In this document: positions 28,651 through 37,599 of the stretch, piece by piece
Position numbering within the stretch: position 1 is the first letter of the stretch
How the letters are laid out: every line of letters begins with the position of its first letter
Assembly (NCBI RefSeq): GCF_000526215.1
Contig: NZ_JAFQ01000004.1
Location: forward strand, 4,464,001 to 4,528,000
Origin: Nocardia sp. BMG51109
GTDB taxonomy: Bacteria; Actinomycetota; Actinomycetes; Mycobacteriales; Mycobacteriaceae
DNA: 64,000 bases
Reading direction: 5' to 3'
The notes under the pieces: generated by a model
Database searches by the model: none
Told to the model about the DNA's origin: nothing
What the model saw: the letters and a program-made list of their open reading frames with translations, nothing else
Program-made: the position numbers and the translations under genes

Positions 28651-29493
28651 TCAGGACGTTGTGGTGGCGGGTGTGTGGCTCGCCTGCTTCAGGCGGTGGG
28701 CGGCGGTGTAGATGTTCATGGTGTCGCCGCGAAGGAAGCCGGCGAGGGTGAGGCCGGCGTCGGCGGCCAGGTCGACGGCCAGGGAGCTGGGGGCGGAGAC
28801 GGCGCCGAGGACGGGGATGCCGGCCATGACGGCCTTCTGTACCAGTTCGAAGGAGGCGCGGCCGCTGACGATCAGGACGAGGTCGTGCGCCGGGATGCGG
28901 TCCTCGCGCAGTGCCCAGCCGATCACCTTGTCGACCGCGTTGTGCCTGCCGACGTCCTCGCGGACCGCCAGCGCGGTGCCGTCGGCGGTGAACAGTCCCG
29001 CCGCGTGCAGGCCGCCGGTGGCGTCGAAAACCGTTTGGCGCGCACGTAGCTCACCGGGGAGCGTGGCGAGGACGTCGGCATCCACGATCGGCCCCCGGGC
29101 GGGGAGCGGGAACCGGGTGTGGGTGCGCACCTCGTCCAGGGCCGTCTTGCCGCACAGCCCGCAGGCGCTGGTCGTCAGGAAGTTGCGGGCGGGAACCATT
29201 GTGGGCGTGCGCAATTCGATATCGAGCACGTTGTAGGTGTTCTGCCCGTTCTCGTCTGTCCCGGCGCAGTACCGGGCCGAGACGATATCCTCCCGGGATC
29301 CGATGATGTTCTCGCCCAGCAGGAATCCGTGCGCGAGGTCGATATCGCTGCCGGGGGTGCGCATGGTGACCGTCAGCGACTGCCCGCCGAGGCGCAGTTC
29401 GAGCGGCTCCTCGACGGCGAGGGAGTCCGGCCGGTGGATCTGTCCGGCCGGCGTGATTCGAAGCATCTTCCGTCGTGCGGTCACTCTGCTCAC
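28651..29493 (-). CDS. fdhD: formate dehydrogenase accessory sulfurtransferase FdhD
   Basis: 280 residues; GTG at 29493 has GAGGT 6 nt upstream. FdhD moves sulfur from a cysteine desulfurase to the molybdenum cofactor of formate dehydrogenases. The key cysteine loop reads SACGLCGK, and the GDP-like binding segments EDVGRHNAVDKVIGWAL and VSGRASFELVQKAVMAGIPVL are intact. Its usual partner, a formate-dehydrogenase-like molybdoenzyme, is on the same strand at 38828-41128, separated by the 9-kb dpg operon on the opposite strand. Confidence 0.94.
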   Translation of the reverse strand: MSRVTARRKMLRITPAGQIHRPDSLAVEEPLELRLGGQSLTVTMRTPGSDIDLAHGFLLGENIIGSREDIVSARYCAGTDENGQNTYNVLDIELRTPTMVPARNFLTTSACGLCGKTALDEVRTHTRFPLPARGPIVDADVLATLPGELRARQTVFDATGGLHAAGLFTADGTALAVREDVGRHNAVDKVIGWALREDRIPAHDLVLIVSGRASFELVQKAVMAGIPVLGAVSAPSSLAVDLAADAGLTLAGFLRGDTMNIYTAAHRLKQASHTPATTTS

Positions 29494-30024
29494 TGCTGTA
29501 CCTCGCTGCTGTGGGTCGGACCGGAGGAACGGTCGCCACGCCGAGCGCATCGGACACGCCGGACGCGGCAGTCGGGCGGTTTGCCTTGGGTCAAGGCCAC
29601 TGACCAGCGTATCCCCTTGCCGAGGGGGCGGAATCGCACCCTCGGTTGCGGCGGTGTGGCAGAGGTCTCACCTGTTAGCGGCGGAGGTCGGCGGCGTCGT
29701 GTGCAACAAGTTTTCACGGTCCGGGCGTGCCCCCGAATCTCGGGGGACCGCCGTGCCGGACCTGCGGGTATTCGGGTCGTGATGTATCAAGCAGCGCAAC
29801 CTGTTTCGGCGCCGTTGCGCCCGGAGCCCATGTTTTTCCCGGTTGCCGCCGGTATGGCCCGTTGCTAGTCTGACCTTGTTCGAGAATTGCTCGGGGGATG
29901 TGTTGCGGCGTCCCGATGACGAGTCGCCGTGTCAGGTTCAGCGATTTTTCGAGAAGGCCATCATGTCGATACCCGTTCAGGGTCGTCGTGTCGTGCCGTT
30001 CGTATCAGTGAACGGATTCCGGCC
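29494..30024. promoter_or_regulatory. upstream region of the dpg operon
   Basis: 531 nt without a supported gene and less GC-rich than its surroundings. It holds a 7-bp hairpin (CCCCCGA-ATC-TCGGGGG, 29730-29746) and a -10-like TAGTCT at about 29867-29872, which would give a leader near 150 nt before dpgA. A 29-codon frame (29779-29868) is possible but has no support. This is the only sizeable control region for the eight-gene operon. Confidence 0.4.
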
Positions 30025-31176
30025 ATGACGACCACCGTGCAGTCGATACCTACCGAAGCCGATTCGATTCCGGTAGCCGCCGGGACGTCGGCGGCATTGC
30101 CCCGCCTGCTCACCGTGGCGACGGCCAATCCGCCGACCGGTTACCGCCAGTCCGAACTCGTCGACCTACTCGGAATCACCGATCCGAAAATCCGGGGCGT
30201 ATTTCTCAACGGCGGTATCGAACACCGATACCTGACGTTACCGCCACGTGACGAGAACGGAAATTTCCGCGTCGAGACGCAGGCGGAGCTCCTCGACAAA
30301 CACCGCCGCCACGGCGTCGGTACGGGCGCCGACGCGATCCGCGCCTGCCTGCGCGGCCTGGGCCGCCCGCTGGAAGACGTCAAGTATCTGGTCGCGGTGA
30401 CGACCACCGGATTCCTCACGCCGGGTTTCAGTGCGCTGCTGATCGACGAGCTGGGATTGTCGCCGCACACCGCCCGGCTGGATGTGGTCGGCATGGGCTG
30501 CAACGCGGGGCTCAACGGCCTGTCCGCCGCCGCGAGCTGGTCGGCCACCCATCCGGGCGAGCTGGCGATCCTGGCCTGCTCGGAGGCCTGTTCGGCCGCC
30601 TACGTCTTCGACGGGACGATGCGGACGGCGGTGGTCAACAGCCTGTTCGGCGACGGCGCGGCGGCATTGGCGCTGTGCGCGGAGCCGGGCGGCGGCACCG
30701 GCGCGGTTCCGCTCGATCCGGTTCCGGCCGATCCGGTTCCGGCCCTGCTGGCCCAGCGCAGCTACATGATCCGCCACGCGATCGGGGCGATGCGCTACGA
30801 CTGGGATTCCGACGCCGGGAAGTTCAGTTTCTATCTCGACAAGGAAGTGCCCTACGAGGTCGGCGCGCACGTCGAGATCGTGGTGGACCGGTTGTTGTCG
30901 GAGAACGGCCTGCGGCGCAAGGACATCGCGCACTGGATCGTTCACTCCGGTGGCAAGAAGGTGATCGATGCGGTCAAGATCAATCTCGGTCTGACCGGAC
31001 ACGATCTGCGTCATACCACCGGTGTGATGCGCGATTACGGAAATTTGTCCAGCGGTTCCTTCCTGTTCTCCTACGAGCGGCTGCTCGCCGAACAGGTCAC
31101 CCGCCCGGGCGATTACGGGGTGTTCATGACCATGGGTCCGGGCTCGCAGATCGAGACCGCCCTGGTTCGATTCTGA
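30025..31176 (+). CDS. dpgA: 3,5-dihydroxyphenylacetyl-CoA synthase (type III PKS, DpgA)
   Basis: 383 residues, ATG at 30025. A chalcone-synthase-fold enzyme that condenses four malonyl-CoA into 3,5-dihydroxyphenylacetyl-CoA with help from DpgB and DpgD. The catalytic triad is visible: Cys159 (VGMGCNAGLNGL), His307 (WIVHSGGKKVID) and Asn340 (RDYGNLSSGS). The sequence style (GFLTPGFSALLIDELGLSPH, TMGPGSQIETALVRF) and the three following crotonase-fold genes separate it from other type III synthases. First gene of an operon that reaches 38783; the ribosome-binding site is weak. Confidence 0.93.
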   Translation: MTTTVQSIPTEADSIPVAAGTSAALPRLLTVATANPPTGYRQSELVDLLGITDPKIRGVFLNGGIEHRYLTLPPRDENGNFRVETQAELLDKHRRHGVGTGADAIRACLRGLGRPLEDVKYLVAVTTTGFLTPGFSALLIDELGLSPHTARLDVVGMGCNAGLNGLSAAASWSATHPGELAILACSEACSAAYVFDGTMRTAVVNSLFGDGAAALALCAEPGGGTGAVPLDPVPADPVPALLAQRSYMIRHAIGAMRYDWDSDAGKFSFYLDKEVPYEVGAHVEIVVDRLLSENGLRRKDIAHWIVHSGGKKVIDAVKINLGLTGHDLRHTTGVMRDYGNLSSGSFLFSYERLLAEQVTRPGDYGVFMTMGPGSQIETALVRF

Positions 31177-31212
31177 CGTTGTGCCCGATCACAACGAACG
31201 GGGGATAAATTC

Positions 31213-31944
31213 ATGAGTACTGAATCGACCGCGCACCGCAACGGTGCCGGAGTAGACGGAATCGACGTTCACATCATTGCGGCGGTAATTGCCGCGGACG
31301 CGCCGCTGTCGGCAGACATGATCGAGTCGGTGATCGCGGTCGCGCGCCGGGCGGAGGATGCGGCGGCCGGCACGCGGCACTGCGTGGTGCTGTATGTCGG
31401 CGGTGCCCGCACGGGACAGCGCTTCCCGTGGCCCGGCGACGTGGCCGTCGGCGACGTCGGGAAGTGGGAGGCCGCGCTGCGGCGGCTGGAGCAGGTGCCG
31501 GTGCCGATCATCGCGGCGGTCGACGGCGCGGCCTACGGTCCGGCTGCGGAACTGCTTCTGGTCGCGGACTACCGCGTGCTGCGATCGGGCGCCGAATTCC
31601 GCTTCGCGACCACGGGTGCCGGTGTCTGGCCCGCGATGGGCATCTACCGGCTGGCCGCGCAGATCGGGGCCGGCCGCGCCCGCGATCTCGTGGTGCAGGG
31701 GCGCGGCCTGACGGCCGAGGCGGCGGTCGAACGGGGCCTGGCGGATACGATCGTGGCCGACGCCGAGGCGGAGGTGGGCGCGATCAAGGCCGGGCTGGCG
31801 CTGTTCGAGTCGGCGGTCGGGTCCGAGCTGGCGATCCGGCGGCGGCTGCTGCTGGACGCGATGACGACCCGGTTCGAGGACGCCCTCGGGGCACACCTCG
31901 CCGCATCGGACCGTACGCTGCGCCGGGAACGGGCGGCGTCGTGA
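31213..31944 (+). CDS. dpgB: DpgB, enoyl-CoA hydratase-fold partner of DpgA
   Basis: 243 residues, ATG at 31213 with GGGGGA upstream. A crotonase-like protein with a degenerate active site (PIIAAVDGAAYGPAAELLLVADYRV; TTGAGVWPAMGIYRLAAQIG). In glycopeptide producers DpgB raises the rate and yield of DpgA and, with DpgD, completes dehydration and aromatisation. Its stop overlaps the dpgC start (GTGA), showing translational coupling. Confidence 0.9.
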   Translation: MSTESTAHRNGAGVDGIDVHIIAAVIAADAPLSADMIESVIAVARRAEDAAAGTRHCVVLYVGGARTGQRFPWPGDVAVGDVGKWEAALRRLEQVPVPIIAAVDGAAYGPAAELLLVADYRVLRSGAEFRFATTGAGVWPAMGIYRLAAQIGAGRARDLVVQGRGLTAEAAVERGLADTIVADAEAEVGAIKAGLALFESAVGSELAIRRRLLLDAMTTRFEDALGAHLAASDRTLRRERAAS

Positions 31945-33239
31945 CCACCGTGACGCTGCCCGACGTGGCCGGGGAACTCACCCGCGAAGCCGCCGAATTG
32001 GCCGCCGCGGCAGCGGAACACGCCGCTCTGCTGCGGGAGCTGGGGCCGGTGCCGGGGCGGGACGAGTCCGCGGCCGCCCGGGCGGCGGCCGGGCACCGCT
32101 CGATGCGGCACCGGCGCCGGAACTTCCTGCGCCGGCACGTATCCGCGGTGTACCGCGCTGCCACCGACGACCTGCGGCAGCCGCTGCGGCTTGCCGAATT
32201 GGCCGATGCCGCAACGGATCTGTTCCCCGGCCTGCTGCCGTCGGCCGACCTGCTGGCCGCCGATGCCGGGCGGCCGCAGGCGGAGAAGGAAGGATGGGAG
32301 ATCGATCAGGGCCTGTTCTTCGCGGCCGTCTTCGCCGAGCCGGTGGCGGGCAACCACCTGCTGGACGTCATGCGCGCACCCACCCGGCGCGCGCTCGAGC
32401 TGGCCGATGAGTGGGCGGTCACCGGGTCGGTGGAACTGCCCGCGGCCACGGTGACGCGGGCCGGCACCACCGCGACGGTCACCATCACCAATACCCACTG
32501 CCTCAATGCCGAGGACAATCAGCACGTCGCCGACATGGAGACGGCGGTGGACCTGGTGCTGCTCGATGCGCGGACCCGGGTCGGCGTGGTGCGCGGCGGC
32601 GTGATGGATCATCCGCGGCATCGCGGCCGCCGCGTGTTCAGCGCGGGAATCAACCTGGCGCACCTGCACGCGGGCAAGATCTCGTTCGTCGACTTCATCC
32701 TCGGCCGCGAAACCGGTTACATCGCCAAGATTCTGCGCGGATTGTCGGGCGACGAACCGGTGCCGGTCACCAAACCGTGGGTGGCGGCGGTGGATTCGTT
32801 CGCCATCGGCGGCGGCGCGCAGCTGCTGCTGGTGTTCGATCGCGTGATCGCCGCCGCCGACAGCTATTTCAGCCTTCCCGCGGCGCAGGAGGGGATCGTT
32901 CCCGGGGCCGCGAACCTGCGGCTCGGCCGGGGTGCCGACCATCGGCTGTCGCGGGACGTCATCCTGTGGGGCCGCCGCATCCACGCGACCGAACCGGCCG
33001 CGCGGCTGGTCTTCGACACCGTGGTGGAGCCCGCCGAGATGGACGGCGAAATCGACGCGGCGGCGCGGCGGCTCGCCGCCGACGCGGTCGTGGCGAACAA
33101 GCACATGCTGGTCGCGGCGGAGGAACCGCAGGACGTATTCCGTTGCTATCTGGCCGAATTCGCGTACCAGCAGGCGCTGCGGTGCTACGGCGCCGACGTG
33201 CTGGCCAAGGTGAGCCGGTTCAGCGGGGCGGGCCGATGA
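31941..33239 (+). CDS. dpgC: DpgC, cofactor-free 3,5-dihydroxyphenylacetyl-CoA dioxygenase
   Basis: 432 residues, GTG at 31941 overlapping dpgB. A helical N-terminal domain of about 200 residues precedes a crotonase core with [54 protein letters not shown] and [20 protein letters not shown], the DpgC hallmarks. Known DpgC oxidises DPA-CoA with O2, without metal or flavin, to 3,5-dihydroxyphenylglyoxylate and free CoA. Length agrees with the family. It overlaps dpgD by 4 nt. Confidence 0.93.
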   Translation: MTTVTLPDVAGELTREAAELAAAAAEHAALLRELGPVPGRDESAAARAAAGHRSMRHRRRNFLRRHVSAVYRAATDDLRQPLRLAELADAATDLFPGLLPSADLLAADAGRPQAEKEGWEIDQGLFFAAVFAEPVAGNHLLDVMRAPTRRALELADEWAVTGSVELPAATVTRAGTTATVTITNTHCLNAEDNQHVADMETAVDLVLLDARTRVGVVRGGVMDHPRHRGRRVFSAGINLAHLHAGKISFVDFILGRETGYIAKILRGLSGDEPVPVTKPWVAAVDSFAIGGGAQLLLVFDRVIAAADSYFSLPAAQEGIVPGAANLRLGRGADHRLSRDVILWGRRIHATEPAARLVFDTVVEPAEMDGEIDAAARRLAADAVVANKHMLVAAEEPQDVFRCYLAEFAYQQALRCYGADVLAKVSRFSGAGR

Positions 33240-34042
33240 CCGTCGCGGAGTCGCGCACGGTCGAATACCGCAAGGAGGGCCACGTGGCGACGGTCGAACT
33301 GGCGCGCCCCGAGGTGCTCAACGCGATGAACCTGCGCATGCACGCCGAACTCGCCGAGGTCTGGGACGATATCGAGGCCGACGACGAGATCTGGGTCGTG
33401 GTGCTGTGCGGCCGCGGGGAGCGGGCGTTCTCGGTGGGCCAGGACCTGAAGGAGCTGGTCGCGCGGATCGATGCCGGTACCGCGCGTTCCTCGTTCGGGA
33501 GCGCGGGCAAGCCGGGCTTCCCCCGGATCACCGAACGGTTCTCCTTCCCGAAGCCGATCGTCGCGAAGGTGCGCGGCTACGCGCTCGGGGGCGGGTTCGA
33601 ACTGGTGCTCGCCTGCGACATCGTGATCGCCTCGGCGGACGCCGAATTCGGGCTCACCGAAGCGAAACTCGGCCTGATTCCCGGGGCCGGCGGAGTGTTC
33701 CGGCTGCCCCGGCAGGTGCCTTACCGGGTGGCGATGGGCCACCTGCTGACGGGCCGCCGGATGTCCGCGGCGCGCGCCGCCGAACTCGGCCTGATCAACG
33801 AGGTGGTGGCGCCCGACGAGCTGGACGCTTGCGCGGACCGGTGGGTCGCCGACGTCCTGGCGTGCGCGCCGCTGTCGGTGCGCGCCATCAAACAGGCCGC
33901 GGCCGAATCGATCACCGAACCGCTCGCGGTCGCCTTCGCCCGCGAATACCACTGGGAGACAGCCCGGATGCAGTCCGCCGATGCCGAGGAGGGCCCGCGC
34001 GCCTTCGTGGAGAAACGCCTACCCCAGTGGACCGGCCACTGA
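33236..34042 (+). CDS. dpgD: DpgD, enoyl-CoA hydratase/isomerase
   Basis: 268 residues, ATG at 33236 overlapping the dpgC stop. A full crotonase domain: [51 protein letters not shown], with the two catalytic glutamates present (GFELV and TEAKLG). In the Dpg pathway it catalyses dehydration of the cyclised DpgA intermediate together with DpgB. The C-terminal [14 protein letters not shown] is standard. Confidence 0.9.
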   Translation: MTVAESRTVEYRKEGHVATVELARPEVLNAMNLRMHAELAEVWDDIEADDEIWVVVLCGRGERAFSVGQDLKELVARIDAGTARSSFGSAGKPGFPRITERFSFPKPIVAKVRGYALGGGFELVLACDIVIASADAEFGLTEAKLGLIPGAGGVFRLPRQVPYRVAMGHLLTGRRMSAARAAELGLINEVVAPDELDACADRWVADVLACAPLSVRAIKQAAAESITEPLAVAFAREYHWETARMQSADAEEGPRAFVEKRLPQWTGH

Positions 34043-34076
34043 CACCGCACATATCGAATCGACTCGAAGAAGGACC

Positions 34077-35885
34077 ATGCAGAAACCCGACGCCAAGCTC
34101 GGCCGCGACCTGATCCTCGACTACGTTCGCGAGGCCGGGATCGAGTACGCCTTCGGAGTGCCCGGCACGCACGAGATTCCGCTCATCGACGGCACCACCC
34201 TGCCGGAGAACGAGATGTCCTACATTCCGTGCCTGCACGAGAACATCGCCGTGGGCGCGGCGATGGGGTACGCACGGATGTCCGGCCGGCCCGGCCTCGC
34301 CATCGTGCACATCACGCCCGGCACGGCGAACATCATCGACAATCTGTTCAACGCCTATCGCTCCAATATTCCCGTGCTGGTGCTGTGCGGGCAGCAGCAC
34401 AGCGATCTGCTGATCCATGAGCCGATCCTGGCGTCGGACCTGGTGCGCACGGCCGGGCAGTACGCCAAGTGGGCGCACGAGGTGCGCGATATCGATGAGC
34501 TGCCGGTGGTGTTGCAGCGCGCGTTCAAGGAGCTGACGGTGCCGCCGCTGCGGCCGGTCTTCCTGTCCATCCCGTGGGACATCCTGCTGCAGCGTCCCAC
34601 CATGCCCGACACCGGCCGTTTCACCCGCATCGCCCACGCGGTGACCGGCGACCCGACCGGCATCGCCGCGGCCGCGGAAACCCTTGCGCGGGCCCGGAAC
34701 CCGGTGCTTCTGGTCGGGGACGGCGTCGGCGAGGCCGGCGCCTGGCCGGAGATCGAGCGGCTGTCGTATCTGCTCGGGGCGGCGGTGTACTCCGAGAACC
34801 AGGCCAGCCGGATGAACTATCCGAACAACCTGCCGCACTGGCAGGGCGAGCTGATGCCGACCCAGGAGGGCGTGCACAAACAGCTCGAGGACTTCGACAC
34901 GATCTTCCAGGTCGGCGTCAATTCGCAGGCGCAGATCCTGGTTTTCCGGTGGCAGGACGGGCCCATCCTGCCGGCCCACCTGACTCAGGTGTTCCTGCAC
35001 AACGATCCGTGGGAGATCGGCAAGAACCATTATGCCGAGGTCGGCCTGCTCGGCGACCTGAAGGCGACGCTGCCCGCCGTCATCGCGGCCGTCGAGGAAC
35101 ACGAGTCCTATGCCGCCGCCGCGGCCTCGGCGCGCAACACCTCGATCGAGGCCCTGGACATCCGGCGCGACGCTGCATTCGCCGCCGCGGCCGACGAATT
35201 CCCGGGCGCCGCAGGGAAACCCATTCCCGACTACCAGGTTCCCATGGTCTTCGCGCAGGTGCAGGAGACGCTGACCAAGCCGGTCACGGTCGTCAACGAG
35301 GACTTCGCGGTGCTGCCCGCCATCCAGAAGGCCATCCAGTACGACCACCCGGACGCCTACTTCTGCACCTCCGGTGGCGCCCTGGGCTTTTCGCTGCCCG
35401 CCTCGATCGGCATCGCGCTGGCGGTGGGGCGCGAGCGGCTGGTGGTGACCATCGTCGGCGACGGGTCGGCGTTGTTCCACACCAATTCCTGGTGGACCAC
35501 AAGGAAATTCGAGCTGCCGGTGCTGTACCTGGTGATGAACAACCACGAGTACAAGACGCTGATGACCGGCCTGCGGAACATCGAGAAGCTCTACGATTGG
35601 CAACCGGCGAACGAGGCGTGGTACCTGCGGCTCGGCCGGCCCAGCCAGGACTTCGCGCAGATCGCGGCCACCTTCGACATCGACGGCGAGGTGGTCACCG
35701 ACGGGCGCAAGCTGCGCGAGGCCATCGAGCGGGGCTGCAAGGTCGTCGAGGGCGGCCGACCCTACGTGATCGACATCCTCATCGAACCGGGCGCGTCGGC
35801 GCCACCGACCGACCTGATGCTGACCGACAAGCCGGGCGTGGATGCCGAATGGGCACAACAGCTCTGGTCGATGGGCCCGCCGTGA
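34077..35885 (+). CDS. ThDP-dependent decarboxylase/carboligase (benzoylformate decarboxylase-like)
   Basis: 602 residues, ATG at 34077 after AAGAAGGA. Three-domain ThDP enzyme: PYR domain with the activating Glu55 (CLHENIAVGAAMGYARM), a middle domain, and a PP domain with the ThDP motif GDGSALFHTN beginning at Gly461 and ending in VLYLVMNNHEY. It resembles benzoylformate decarboxylases and acetolactate-synthase-like proteins. The preceding enzyme, DpgC, releases an aryl glyoxylate, so the likely reaction is decarboxylation to 3,5-dihydroxybenzaldehyde or carboligation of the resulting carbanion; this is inference. In glycopeptide clusters an aminotransferase would act here instead. Confidence 0.88.
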   Translation: MQKPDAKLGRDLILDYVREAGIEYAFGVPGTHEIPLIDGTTLPENEMSYIPCLHENIAVGAAMGYARMSGRPGLAIVHITPGTANIIDNLFNAYRSNIPVLVLCGQQHSDLLIHEPILASDLVRTAGQYAKWAHEVRDIDELPVVLQRAFKELTVPPLRPVFLSIPWDILLQRPTMPDTGRFTRIAHAVTGDPTGIAAAAETLARARNPVLLVGDGVGEAGAWPEIERLSYLLGAAVYSENQASRMNYPNNLPHWQGELMPTQEGVHKQLEDFDTIFQVGVNSQAQILVFRWQDGPILPAHLTQVFLHNDPWEIGKNHYAEVGLLGDLKATLPAVIAAVEEHESYAAAAASARNTSIEALDIRRDAAFAAAADEFPGAAGKPIPDYQVPMVFAQVQETLTKPVTVVNEDFAVLPAIQKAIQYDHPDAYFCTSGGALGFSLPASIGIALAVGRERLVVTIVGDGSALFHTNSWWTTRKFELPVLYLVMNNHEYKTLMTGLRNIEKLYDWQPANEAWYLRLGRPSQDFAQIAATFDIDGEVVTDGRKLREAIERGCKVVEGGRPYVIDILIEPGASAPPTDLMLTDKPGVDAEWAQQLWSMGPP

Positions 35886-35932
35886 GCCGCGGTCGTCGCG
35901 GATCGGCAGAAACCGAATAAGGAGGGGAGTAC

Positions 35933-36991
35933 ATGAGCGAGGGGCAAGGTCCGTCGTTGAACCGCCGCACCCTGCTGGGCGCCGCCGCCATCGCCGGGGT
36001 CGGCATCGCCGGCATCGGCGGGTTCCTGTTCAGCGAGGACCGAGTGGGGCCGTGGCGGCTGACCGCACGCCGCATGGTCGACCGGCTGGAGGCCACCGCC
36101 GGCGGGCGGTTTCCGGGATATCGCCGCAACCACGCCAAAGGGGTTGCGGTGTCCGGCTATTTCGAGAGCAACGGCAACGGGACCGAGGTGTGCCGGGCGT
36201 CGGTGTTCCGGGCCGGGCGCTACCGGCTGGCCGGGCGCTTCTCGCTCGGTGGCGGTAATCCGCAGATGCCCGACGATCCGACGGCGCCGCGCGGGTTCGG
36301 CCTGCAACTGTTTCTGCCGGGCGGCGAGCAGTGGCGGCTGGGGCTGATCAACATCCCGGTCTTCCTCGACGCCACACCGGACGACTTCTACACGCGCACA
36401 CTGGCGTTCGCCCCCGATCCGGCGACCGGCAAGCCCGATCCGGAGCGGATGAAACAGCACGTCGCCACCCATCCGGCCACCGCCGCCGCGTTGCAGATCA
36501 TCGAGAGCGGGCCGCATGCGCCCACGTTCGGCAGCTCGAGCTTCTACGGGCTCAACGCGTTCCGGTGCACCGACGACGACGGCCGGACGGTGCCGGTGCG
36601 CTGGCACCTGGAGCCCGAGGGTCCCGCACCGTCGACTCCGCCCGGCGCCCTGTTCGATCCGCTGGTCTCGGAGATCAAGAAGGGGCCGCTGCGCTGGACG
36701 ATGGTGCTGGTCATCGGCGAACCGGGCGATCCGACCCACGACGCGACCAAGCAGTGGCCCGCCGAGCGCCGCCGGATAGCGGTGGGGACCGTGGTCGTCG
36801 ACGCCGTGCGCACCGAGTCGGGAGACAACGTGCAGCAGGTGAACTTCGATCCGCTGGTGCTGCCCAACGGCATCGCGCCGTCGGATGATCCGCTGCTGCA
36901 GGCGCGTTCGGCATCGTACGCGGAATCGTATCGGCGCCGGGCCGCGGAGAACGGCGGGGCGGGCGCGGTGAACGCGGAGGGGGCGAGATGA
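35933..36991 (+). CDS. Tat-exported catalase-family haem peroxidase (SrpA-like)
   Basis: 352 residues, ATG at 35933 after GGAGGGGAG. Twin-arginine signal NRRTLLGAAAIAGVGIAGIGG, then a minimal catalase core: distal His67 in RRNHAKGVAVSGYFESNGNG, and proximal Arg325/Tyr329 in ARSASYAESYRRR. It lacks the long domains of true catalases, as expected for SrpA-type catalase-related peroxidases, which oxidise organic substrates with peroxide. Export places it outside the membrane, next to the cytochrome b561 encoded by the overlapping next gene. In this operon a phenolic product is a plausible substrate. Confidence 0.88.
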   Translation: MSEGQGPSLNRRTLLGAAAIAGVGIAGIGGFLFSEDRVGPWRLTARRMVDRLEATAGGRFPGYRRNHAKGVAVSGYFESNGNGTEVCRASVFRAGRYRLAGRFSLGGGNPQMPDDPTAPRGFGLQLFLPGGEQWRLGLINIPVFLDATPDDFYTRTLAFAPDPATGKPDPERMKQHVATHPATAAALQIIESGPHAPTFGSSSFYGLNAFRCTDDDGRTVPVRWHLEPEGPAPSTPPGALFDPLVSEIKKGPLRWTMVLVIGEPGDPTHDATKQWPAERRRIAVGTVVVDAVRTESGDNVQQVNFDPLVLPNGIAPSDDPLLQARSASYAESYRRRAAENGGAGAVNAEGAR

Positions 36992-37599
36992 CAGGCGGCG
37001 AGATGACAGGGGGCCAGGTGACAGGGGGACAGATGACACTGCACGACGAGATGACCGACACCACCCGTTTCGGTGTCTTGGCGCGAATCCTGCACTGGCT
37101 CATGGCCGTCGCGATCGTGGCGATGATCTTCGTCGGCGGATCGATGGTCGGGTCGCTGGGCAACTACGGGCGCCTGCTGAGCATTCACAAGACCCTCGGC
37201 CTGGTGATCCTGGTGCTGGCGGTCATCCGGATCGTCAACCGGTTCCGGCAGCGGCCGCCGCGGCGGTCCGACCCGCTCAGCCGCCCGGAACGGCTGGTGG
37301 CCAACGGCTCCGAAATTCTCATGTACGCACTGTTTCTCGCGCAGCCCCTCATCGGCTGGTGTCTGGTGTCGGCCTCCGGCATCCCGATCCACATCCTTGG
37401 CGGACTGCGCATACCGTCGATCGTGCCGGTCGACGCGGGGCTCTACGCGACACTGCGCACGCTGCACGGCCTGCTGGCGTACGTCCTGCTGGCGGCGTTC
37501 ACCGCACACATCTGCGCGGTGCTGTTCCACGCACTCATTCTGCGCGACACGCTGATTCGGCGGATGACCTTCGGCGGCCGGAGGTCGCCGGGGCGATGA
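36988..37599 (+). CDS. cytochrome b561-type membrane haem protein
   Basis: 203 residues from ATG at 36988, which overlaps the peroxidase stop; in-frame starts also occur at 37003, 37018 (GTG) and 37033, because the 5' end is a 15-bp tandem repeat encoding MTGGE-MTGGQ-VTGGQ-MTLHD. Four helices carry the histidines expected to ligate two haems (ARILHWLMAVA, LLSIHKTLGL, LRTLHGLLAYV, FTAHICAVLFH). Bacterial b561 proteins move electrons between quinol and an external acceptor and are often encoded beside SrpA-type peroxidases. Confidence 0.87.
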   Translation: MTGGEMTGGQVTGGQMTLHDEMTDTTRFGVLARILHWLMAVAIVAMIFVGGSMVGSLGNYGRLLSIHKTLGLVILVLAVIRIVNRFRQRPPRRSDPLSRPERLVANGSEILMYALFLAQPLIGWCLVSASGIPIHILGGLRIPSIVPVDAGLYATLRTLHGLLAYVLLAAFTAHICAVLFHALILRDTLIRRMTFGGRRSPGR

